A stretch of 64,000 bases of DNA. Origin: Hybos culiciformis. Its lineage: Eukaryota; Arthropoda; Insecta; Diptera; Hybotidae. This document shows, piece by piece, positions 50,265 to 61,400 of the stretch. The position numbers and the translations under genes are program-made. The stretch spans positions 101,913,372 to 101,977,371 of the forward strand of contig OZ023274.1 in the NCBI GenBank assembly GCA_964007475.1. Reading direction: 5' to 3'. Every line of letters starts with the position of its first letter. Within the stretch, counting starts at the first letter, position 1. The notes below the pieces were generated by a model, which ran no database searches, was not told the DNA's origin, and worked only from the letters and a program-made list of their open reading frames with translations.

Positions 50265-53224
50265 TCTGCCCCCCGAGATAAAATATTTGCGCTTTTAGCT
50301 TGACAAGAAAAAGTAATGGAACGAAAATTCGAATGCACTATCACATGTTACGATTTTCTTATGGAATTCATTTTATCTTAAATTTCAAGCGGATAACCCT
50401 TGCTTGAGCGATAAATTTCTAGTTTTCAGTATTTAAGAGTCTTTTAATTTCTTCGTTAAAGGATGAATGTTCGTGGTGCAGAGTGGACGTTGTATAGATC
50501 TGTTATAGCAATATTTCTTATCACACTCAGTTAATTTCAATTTTTTTTTTCAATTCCATAAATGAAATTTCCTTTTTTTCATATAAATAGATAGCTAGAA
50601 CATTTTTGTGGTCAGAAAAATAATTCAATAGAGCTGTTAAACTAAAATTGTCTCTCTTCTAAAATATATAGAAATATAATAAATTTAATTTAGTGCGTAA
50701 AATATTAATAGGATGAGATATTTTTTATGATACAAATAAAATTTATTGACTTTATATTACAAAAATTTTTAGTAAAATTTATTGAGATTGAAAATTATTG
50801 GTCTTTTCTATATGTATATTATATTAGAATAAAAATATATTTTACATTAACATTATTGTTCATGTAAGTATATATATTTTTATAAAGATAAAAAATAAAA
50901 TTAATTTAATTTACAACCAAACACTAAATTGAATGTGAAAAATGGCACCAGAATTGAAATAAAAAATTTATTTTGTATTAAAAGTTTTCCTAAAAATAGT
51001 TTGATGGGACAAAGTTTGTGTTTTTTTATTTTTTTAATATCCATAAAAATTTAAGAAATTAGAACGAAAAATTTATTATATAACATTTAAAACAAACGCA
51101 AGAAGACGAGAACTATTATTTTGCTTCAAAGCTTAGCCTGGAGATCAAATCAAGATATTTGTTTTAATTATCTCTTTCTTTCTTATGGGGAGTCCCCATT
51201 GAGGACGCAGCCTAATTTAATCGATTGACATCAGAACTGTTAAAATTCACAGCAGTTTGGTACCAGCAGTTTGGTGATGATGGTGTGAACTTAAAAATCA
51301 GACCCAGAAAGAAATTTTTGTTAGGAAAATATTTTAAATGGAAATGTGGAATTAAGAAAAATCCTGTGTCTAAGCTCTTGATGGGGGTTTCCAACATTTA
51401 CTGCAGTTTCAATTAGTTTTGGTTTAGAAATTTTTTAAAACAACTAAAAATAACTAAGGTTGAAGTTTCATTAAAGTAGAATCAAAAATAAAAAACAGTC
51501 CGAAAAATAGGACATTAAAAACATGCTTTCTTAAAATGAGGCAATCGGCAAATGTTTCTTGGTTAAAGAAAACTTTAATTTTGTGCAAACAACAATAATA
51601 TCTAAATATTGTGCTCATATGCAGAAGTACAACATAAAATTAAAAATATATTTATATAAATTCTGGAATTGCTCAACATGAATTTCCTGCGTAAAATCTT
51701 TAAAAAATTATATAAATTATATCTCGCAAAAGAAAGTTAAGAAATTTTCCGTACCAGATACTTCTTAAAAACATAAATCTTTCAATTTAAAAAAGAGAAA
51801 AACTATGTCGACCGTAAAGATAATAATTTATCATAATCGAGAAAAAAAAAAGAATAAGAAGAAGTGTTTTGAATGTTTTTAAAAATTTTTTTTTTAATAT
51901 TTTTGCGAGCAACGAGCTTCAGTTTTTTTTTGTAACGTTTTATTTTTACAAGGGAAATGAATATCTGATTCACTTTGATGATGATATTATTGCGTTAAAT
52001 AGAATTTTTTTTTTTGCCTAGGAAATTTATGTTTGCCAATTTTTTTTTTTAAATAAAAAGTTGATTTGGGTGTTGGTAAACTTTTGATTTTGTGAAAATA
52101 TGTATTTTTTCTGGGAGAACAAATTCAATTATTTCAATATTAATGTTGAGTTGAAAGGTTCAGTTAACTACAAGAGAGGAAAGACTATAAATTGAAACCC
52201 AGCTGTGTGGGTCTGTGGTTTATGATGTACAATATTCTAGTTCAAAAAATTAAAAGGATAATTTTCTTATATTCCTCAGCAATTTAAGTGCACATACTGG
52301 GTAAAAATTTAAATTTTTTTAAAATTGTATTTAAGGTGTTTACTTGTCGCCTGCTTTTAACCACCACCGCTTTATACAAAAACTTGAAAGAGATAAAATA
52401 ATTTCAATGTTTTATAACTTTACACTGATTCGATGCAGCTTTGAGTATAACATTTTAATTTTTCATATTTTTGAATTAAATCAGCCATAATTCCACACTA
52501 CAAAAGGTTTAAAAACAAAATTTTTCTTCTTTCTAAAAACAGATTTTTATATTTACTGTCAACTATTGTTTTAAGGTAGTAAAATATATAGTTTTGGCTT
52601 CACAGAGTAAAGTAGATTTCATTTTCGGGTTACTACTTTTCATGCAGTGTTGAAATCGTTTTTGCATAAAATATATTTTATGCAAAAAAAAAAAAGAAAT
52701 TAAAAAATACATATATTTGATAATCTGTTTTCCTCAAAGTACATATACAATGCTCAAGCAAACAGTAGAAAACCTTTAAAATCTATTTATTTTTCAATTT
52801 TCGTAATGAAAATGTTGTTTTTTGTGCCAAGTTATTTGTTCAAACATAAATTTAACAAAAATGTTACAAGTTTGCCAAAATAAAATTAAAAAAAAAAAAA
52901 AATTTCATGAAGGGTAGATCGTTGAACGATGTTATTTTTAAAAAAAGAATAAGATAAAGCTATTTTTGTGGGTATCGCCACTACAAAACAATTACTCTTG
53001 TATATTTTTCTGAACAAATTTTAAGCGAACATTGATTAAGATCATGATCGTATAAATTTTTATTAGATTATGTTGTTTTTTGTATAGGCGTATTTTATCT
53101 TAACTTTAAGCTTCACCAAGAAATTATCTTAATTTTCCGCACTGAATTTGGAATCAATCCTAGTGCACTGAAAGCGAAATATGTAGTTAAACAAAAATAA
53201 AGTTATTTCGTTTGAAAATTTTGT
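50265..53224. other. Gene-free stretch with one GC-richer patch
   Basis: Mostly A/T-rich DNA. A GC-richer patch at about 51110-51420 is open on both strands for about 60 codons and contains the near-palindrome ATGGGGAGTCCCCAT at about 51185. I recognise no protein or RNA in it. Confidence 0.45.
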
Positions 53225-53690
53225 TTCTCAAGCACAATAAATATAATTAAATATACGCTGTAAAAATCATGAGACCAATAAATGCTAGCACAAATTAAGC
53301 ACTAAATGGTAGTATTTTTCCTTTTCCAAAATTCGACGAAAAATAATTCGGTTGAAATTTAGGAATTTTGACCTAATCAAAAAAAATTGTTTATACATAA
53401 TTTTGAAGAGCACAATTTCTAGTTTTTGTAGCACAAATAGGCACAAATTAAGCACTAAATGATAGCATCATTATTTTTTCGAAATTCGAATCCGGCCAGA
53501 GAGACCCCTTGACCCATGTTCGAAATTCGAAAATCAAAATTTCTCAAAAACCAAGCGAGCACAAATTTGAGTTTTTGTGGCACTAATAGTCACAAATCAA
53601 GCACTAAATAATCAATAATTGTGACATCAATTACCAAGAATTGTCCGGCTGAAGAGCCTCCACCGACCCAACTGTCTTCTTACAACTAAA
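53225..53690. repeat. Degenerate tandem repeat, period about 150 bp
   Basis: The motif GCACAAATTAAGCACTAAAT occurs at 53288 and 53441, and in diverged form at 53590, giving periods of 153 and 149 bp. Each unit also ends with a related stretch (AGTTTTTGTAGCACAAATAG, or GAGTTTTTGTGGCACTAATAG-like). Units 2 and 3 share a TCCGGC...GACCCA block. A partial unit precedes 53288 (CTCAAGCACAATAAAT). It is non-coding. Confidence 0.75.
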
Positions 53691-55059
53691 AAACACACGC
53701 AATGTTCTACTATTCGAATGTTTCACTATCAAATGTATAATCTCTCCATTAGAAATAAAAAAAGAAAAGTTTTTATTTCATTTCAAATTTTTTGGTTTAT
53801 TAAAAAACTTTATTTGGCTTGTGTTAAGTTAAAAATAATATTTAATATAACAAGATGTGTTAAGTAGGATTGCTGCTAGATTAGAGTTAGAAACGCAGTA
53901 GAATAGTTTGTATGACATCAACTTAGGCTTATTGTATTAAGTATTATGTATTTCTCATAGTTTGTTTCTATATTAATATTTATAATATTAAAAAAAACAT
54001 AAAAATTTCCTTTAATGCTAAAAATATGAAAATTCCATTTAATAATTTTAAATTATTTTCATTACACGAAAAAAACCAATAGAAAAAAACTAGTTATGAT
54101 GAAAAACAGCTTCTGAGCTCATTTTCAACTTATTTAACATTAAATTAATTGTCTGTATTTTCATCCTTCGTTGAATTTATTTGATCCTTTTAAATATTAT
54201 ATCTTTTTGCACACACAATATAATTTTTTGTTTTTTTGTTTTTTTATATTATTTTGTTTTTGCTTCTTGCTGGGAAAACTTTATCAGAAAAATATTTTAA
54301 GCAATTGATGTTTATATTTCTCGAAATCTTTTTTTTTTTTCTTCGTTATTTTTTTTTTTTTTTTTAATTTTTTGTTCATAGAAACAAAGAAACAAGATAA
54401 CAAAAAATTTAATTAGAGTCCTCTCGTTTCACTAATTCGAATTGCAGATTAAAATCAAATTTTCCAAAAAAAAAAAAAAAAAAGTTTTATAAATTTTTTC
54501 TTTTTGCTCTATGTTGTCTTTCATCATGAAAAGCGAATTTCACTTCAGCAAAAAAAAAAAAAAAAAATTTGAAAATTAAATTACTTATAATTATTGACGG
54601 AAATTTGTTAAATTGATTATAGAATTGAGTGGCAAGAACCTATATAATCATCTTCATGAATGTAGTCGAATACAAAGTATTGAATACTGAACTACTAACT
54701 AAGCTGTTCAATATCCAAATATGAGTAATTTTGTACTCTTTTATTATTTAGCTAAAGAGATTCTAAGCTTTTAGCATCGGAGTAAGTAGCTCTCAACTAT
54801 GAAGAATTTTTTGAAATTTATTTCTCCCTATGTTTACTTCCTTAATGAGGTACACTGTTCAACATTTTTTAATTCAACTTCAAAAAGTTATTTGCTGAAA
54901 TACTGCGTATTTAGGTTGTACGTTCGCCCAGTGAATTTTCTAATTTTTTTCAATCAAATCCTTTTAGGCGAAGTTTATCAGCGCTGACAGATATATAGGT
55001 ATATAAAAACAAAAATTATGTAGTCGTAGAAGGATTTAATAATAATAATAATAATAATC

Positions 55060-55093
<34 letters not shown>

Positions 55094-58085
55094 TATTATG
55101 AAATATTTTTCATTTTCAAAGTTGTTTTAATATCATAAAGGAAGTTAGATAGAATTTATGGAATATACTAAACCTATGGAATAAAATTTTTAGAATAATG
55201 TTCACACATTCAACTATTTTTTTTTTTTCGAGCCGATTTTATTTAGAAATAGCTGTGAATTAGAAAAGATTTGTCGTATTAGTTTTACTATGTAGTACAT
55301 TCAAATCCGTCAAGGATTCCAATTACAGACTGAGTAGGTCATATAGATTTTCTGCTTATAACTTAATTTAAATTTGAAAGCAATCTGAATGTTTTCAGAA
55401 TTTTAATAATTCAATTAATGTTAAAAATGTTTACAATTAATGGTACATAGTACAATAGTATATTTAAAAGTTTTTGAAGCTTAAATTCAGTACATTGTTT
55501 ACAACGTGTGAGGTGAAAATAAATTGTTTCATATATACTTAAATAAATATTTTTTCCATGCATGGTGGATATAGTAGAGTAGGTACTTGAACAATTTTTT
55601 TCCTGATAAAAAGTTCAACTCAGTCTTTCATTGTTTGTAATGTTTGTTAATTATTACAATTCCGCCTTTTACACGCAACATTTTTTTTTCTGTTCTGTTC
55701 TTGTTGTTGAAGTTCAAGTGGTCTGTTGTTGCATATTATTGTTTATGTTTATGCAAATATAATTTCACTTCTGCATTTGTCAGAATTTTTCTTTTTTTTT
55801 TCCTTTATAACAATAAAATCAGAAGTTTATTTTTTTTTTCTATTTTCATTTCAAACAAATATAGGGTAAAAAATCCAAATGTTCGACATGTTGTGCAATT
55901 TTGATGGATATTTTAGTGTTAAAATTATATAATTTATTCGAATAACTTTTGAATGGCTGAAATTGATAAAGGATTTGAGATTGTGGTTGTAATTAAAGAA
56001 AAATTTATAAATTTTGGCATTGGTGAAGAAAAATATGATTTTTTATCAAGCTTCTTTCCTCCTGGCGGAATAATGTCATATGTCCTCTGCACTGTAGTTA
56101 TTTTTGTTCTTGTTTTCCTATAATACTATATTAATAGGGTTAAAAAAAAATTCTGTAATTTTTTTTGCATATGACATTATTTTAACCGTAGACATACATT
56201 TTATATATTAATTAAGGAATTCTTTAAGAAAATATTCTTAGAAATTAAAAAGTGCATTTTGCTTTAAGTCTTAAAACACTCCATTCATATACTTTAATCC
56301 TATATAATAGTTAGTATATAATAGTATACTATTCTCTTTACAATTTTTAACACAAAGAAAGATTAAAAATAAAAATTCTTGTAGAAAAATATAATTTTTC
56401 TTCAATTCATTAAAAATAATTTTATAGAAAAGTTTATTTTTTATTCTTTTTTTTTTAATTCTTTTAACCCGTATAATAAAAAGTATTGCAGGATTATTAA
56501 ATTTTTCCACAACACCAAGCAAGTTAGTTTTACAATGAAAGTGAAAAAAGAAAAGCAAAAAAAAAAAAAAAAGAAAATTGTAATTCAAAATCAAAGCATA
56601 TATGAATGAGAAAAAAAAAATTATTTTCTTTTTGTTATGATGTTTTCATTCATAAATTGATTGCTATAGTATTTTTATTAATTGAATTTTCTTTAAAGAT
56701 TGAAAAAATTTTAGAAATTCGTTATTAAAAATTATTTATTATATATCGCAGTAAGAAATTTAATTTTCCCAGCCGGGAAAGATGAAATTTAGTCGAAAAG
56801 ATTAAATTAATTTGTGAAACATTAAAAATCATATTAGTGCAGTTCTCTTTTGGGAACTTATTCAAACTAGAAATTATAAATAATTACGTACGACGCTGGT
56901 AAAAATTATTTGTTATTGGAAATTAATCTATCTATTTCCTATATTGGAAAATTATCCGATATATTTTATTAAGTGTTAAAAGTTTTCAAGTTAAAATCCT
57001 CAAGTATTTATTTTTCCATTTCCTTTAATCCAATTCTATCTATATAAATTATAAAGAACAATAATATTTATTCATGAGATTATATGAAAAAACTTTTATT
57101 CTTTCAAATATCGTAAATCGCACTACTCAGCAATTTTATTTATATCTCGGTTAGCAGAATAAGAAAAAAAATAAAAATAAAATAAAAAAGAATTTTATCA
57201 TCAATATTTATTTGATTTCTATTGTTGCTGTCTTACATTGTATATTCAAACTTACATTGATTATACAAAAAAAAAAAACATATAGCCATATATTTACTAT
57301 CAAATTGCTAAATCATAACGCCCATTAAGTCCTTATTTTAAAATAAATCATTTAGTTTTCTATTTGTCTTTTTCTTTATTCACGCATTTTTAAAAAAAAC
57401 TTCTTTATTTTATTCATGCAAAAAAACAAAAATAAAGATAATAGCGAAAAAAATATCTCAAAATCCTTTAATATCCTTTAACTTATATTGTATATTTTTG
57501 TATGTAAATAAAAATAATAATAATATATGAGCAAGGCCAAAGTAAAATATTTATAAACTCTTTATATATATAGATATTATTTTAAGCTGATTTCATTTAA
57601 AATAAAGATTCAGTTTTATGCACTGAAAAAAAACTAACTAACTAACTTGTTAAAATCAGATATGTATAATTTTCTGAAATTATAGAAATTAGTGATAACA
57701 GGGAATTTATCAAAATTAATAAAACACATAAAGAAATAGATAAAAAGGTAGTATTCTAAAAATAAATTTAATACATATAAATATCAAATCAATCATTTTG
57801 ATACGTCCTAGAAGAGAGTAAGTTATGAGAAATAAGAAAATTTCCGCACAAAACCATTTTAGAATTTTTTTTTTTGGGTGTCAATTTCAGATATATACAG
57901 CATGAACTTTTAAGAAGTACATTTGTAAGTTATCTTTTAAAAGCAAAAAAAAAAATATTTGTGAATATACACATAAGTTGATTATATTGTTTTTGAAGAT
58001 TTTAAACTCAAAAAACAAAATGTGATAAATATTAAGTGTACATACAAATTTGTACAATAATTCAGATCAACACAGTTAAAATTAA
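53691..58085. other. Gene-free A+T-rich stretch
   Basis: Contains very long homopolymers (54,330-54,570), an AAT microsatellite (55037-55086) and low-complexity open frames (54799-54987, 55644-55904, 56271-56594). I see no gene. Confidence 0.5.
55037..55086. repeat. (AAT)n microsatellite
   Basis: About sixteen AAT units with a single interruption (ATC). Confidence 0.92.
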
Positions 58086-58486
58086 TGCCTTGAGCACAGC
58101 TAATACCGCAAAGCAATTTTGAGCTACCGTAAAAAATGATTTTCTGCGTTATTTCTTATTTATTTTAAATAAAAATTATAAAAAACGCAAGAAATTAATT
58201 TTATTGATTTTCTGTAAAAAGAATTTCTTAAAATTATTTCATAATTAATTAGAAAACTGAATTTTTTTTGCTCCAGAAAGAATTGACTACGTACCAAAGT
58301 AATTTTTTTGTTTCTTTTTCACAGCGTTTCTTTTGCATCGAAATTTGGTTTTGCTGCATTTTTCTGTCACAATCATATTATAAAAAAAACAAAAGATTTT
58401 TTTGCTTTCAGGTAAAATTAGCTGTGAACAGGTTTCCGGAACATTCCTTCAAAAAATGCTTTGCGGTATTAGCTGTGCTCAACGCA
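58086..58486. mobile_element. MITE with about 30-bp terminal inverted repeats and TAA target duplication
   Basis: The left end carries TTGAGCACAGCTAATACCGC and continues AAAGCA. The right end is its exact inverse complement (GCTTTGCGGTATTAGCTGTG then CTCAA). With the outer TGC and one mismatch the arms are about 30 bp. TAA flanks both sides (58083-58085 and 58487-58489), as in PIF/Harbinger-type insertions. The 401-bp element has no meaningful coding capacity, and the open frame at 58268-58489 is incidental. Confidence 0.85.
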
Positions 58487-58489
58487 TAA

Positions 58490-61400
58490 GAAAATATAAA
58501 ATGTTGCAGTTCAATTCCTCTTTGTTATATGAATTATTTAAAATGCTCTGAGTATTCTATAACTTTATATATGTGAAACATCTTGCGAACGAAACGAGGC
58601 AGTCAATCAATACTAACAATCTTCTTCTTCCGTGATTTAAAGTGGCTTGCTCTTCTTTTGAAAGGGATCAATAACTATCTTTACAGATTTTCAATACTCT
58701 TTTTATGTTGGACTTTTTTTCGGGTATTTTACAACTATTTTCACTAATAAGTAATATTTTAAAAATAAGTTTTGAATCACCCGATAATATAATAAATGTT
58801 CTTATTATTATTAGTTAAGAACTTTACTTTAATATATAAAAAAAAAAAAAAACCAAAAAAACGATTTTCATGAAGATGAAACTATAAAAATCGGATATGC
58901 TTTCAACAGAGTAAATTTTTTTTTATTTTTATTATAAATAATTCAAATATTCGCAAAATTTCTAGCTTCCCCACGAAAAATAAAAGGAATACACATATAT
59001 ATAATATATATATTCTTGAACCATGTGTGTTCCAATTTTCATTCATCTTCTCGTTTAAATAATACTAATGTATTTTTGTATATATAATAATAAGAAAAAA
59101 AAAAAACAATTTTGGGTATGGAGAAAAGTTTGTGATTTATAGCTAAATTTGCTTTATTTTTTCTTTACAAAATATTTAACATATCTAAAAAATTTATTTA
59201 TATGAAAATATCGAAAAATAAGACAACGAGCCTAATCTTATCCTAGGGAGTTATATTTAAATAAATCAATAGAAAAAAAAAAACAACAAATCTTATACAA
59301 AAAAAATAAAAAAAAAAATAAAATAAAATAAAATAAAATTTATAACATTTTGCAAGAAATAAAGATAATAATTTCAAATACTAAGAAAACATGCGATAGC
59401 GATAAAAATCGGCGGGACTAAAGTTATCACAGATGGGTTAGTCGTTGTCGACTATAATTTTTATTTTAAGTTGATATTTTAATAAATTTATTTGAATATT
59501 GTTTAAGAAATAAATATAAATTGAGGATTGGAAATTTTTGCTCTTGAGTTTAATTTTTTTTGTATTTATTTTATTTATTGAATGTTTCTCAATAATTTTT
59601 TTTTGTGTGGCGAATATTTATGCAAGGCAAACAGAGTATATAAATGTTATCTATATAGATCTTTTTTTTAGCAAAGGAAGGACTATATTTTAATATCAAC
59701 ATCAATTCACTTCTTTAACCAAATCACAGAATTTAATACTTCTGAAATTTCTTAATTAACATTCACCTTAAAATTTATTCACTTAATATACGCTGGTATT
59801 TCTTAAATAATGACAACATTATATTTTTTTTTTCTCTGACCCAGTTATTTTGGAAACAAAAAAAAAACAGAAAGGAAATTAGATACATTTAAGAAAAAAA
59901 ATTTTTTTTTCTACAATAGCACTGCAACATAATTTAAAAGTATGTTCTACTATAATAATGAAGGGGAGTAAAAAATTTATGCAAAAATCACCTTAATCAT
60001 CTTATTAGCATTCAGACGAAGTTTTAACAAAGGCGGATTTGTCTTTGTATATATTTATATTAAATGTATATATATGTGTATATTTAGTGAGAAGAAGAAT
60101 GTTATTGACATATTTTCTATTGACAGTTTCATAATGATATAATTTTTTTACGATGCTATTTTACATAATTTTGAATTCGAAAAGGGGTCACATTACTTTC
60201 TAATTTTGTATTGTGCTTTCAGAGTAAATTTACCAAAAGAAATGTCAGTTTATTATAAAGTACAATTTTATTCACTAGAAATAACAAATATATGAAATTT
60301 TACAGAAAACTCAAATTTTACAGAAAGTTTACAGACTGACTATATTTTTATTATATTAACTCTGTAAATTCTTGAAATTCTTTGATAATAGGGCCGGATC
60401 GTGTCGGCTATCCTGCTTCTTATGTAAAATTCGCTTTCTCTTTATAAATTTAATGACAAAATTATTTACCTTCTTTGGGATCTCTTTTACAAAAGGTTTG
60501 AACCAAATATGTACGAAAAACAATTCAATATAAATACTTACTTGTACTGTAGGTACCTATACTAAAAAATTTTTACTTCCACTGTGATTTAATGTTCACA
60601 AAAAAATAATGTGATTTAAAAATGTAAATTTTTTTTAAATCTATGGATAAAAGATATGACTCTGTTTTTATTTTTGTAATTCCCCTATTTCTGTGTAGAA
60701 TTTTCGCGTTAAATGACTTTTACTGTAATGTCTTTATTTTTTTTTTTTGTTTGTTAAGGTGATAAAAGTTCAAAAGCAATAAACGTGAATATTTTCCAAA
60801 CATATTTTCCTTTCTTCTGTTGAACTTTTCTTCTTTTTTTTTGCATAATTTGTTTGCCGTTCATATTAAATTTTAATGTCTTTGCCCATTAATTTTTCAT
60901 TTGCAAGCGAATATTTTCACTTTCTAGTACATATACAAAATGTAGTGAAGCATGAAATAAATAAAACATTAACTCACACTTTATAAAATTTTGTTTGCAA
61001 TATTAAAGCTTTCGTTTTTTTTTTATTTTGTTCTTTGAAATTCATACATATAAAATATTCAAATTGAAAATTCAAGTTGAAAGTATTTTATTTTTTTTTT
61101 GTTTTTATTTTTTCGATTGTAATTTGAGCCTTAAAGAGAATATTTTATTTTGTAAATTGAAAACCCTTTTAAGGATAATTTTTTGAAGTTTTCATTATAA
61201 AAATTATACATGCATATAAATTTATATCAAAATGATTATAATTTTTTTAATAGTTTTGATTAAAAACAGGGTGTTTGACATAAAAATTACTTATAAGTTG
61301 GATTGGAATTTCCGGTGGCCTTTGTGGTTAATGCTATTGCCATTATGCCAAGTCGATTTGGTGGTATGTTCTTTGAGCTGAAATTTGTCCAGTTGAGTCG

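Noticed and set aside
53480..53500. ATTCGAATCCGG resembling a tRNA B box
   Set aside because: No A box or cloverleaf can be formed around it, and it is part of the 150-bp repeat.
56271..56594. 107-codon minus-strand open frame
   Set aside because: It is almost entirely Phe, Leu, Lys, Ile and Asn from A/T runs, with no domain.
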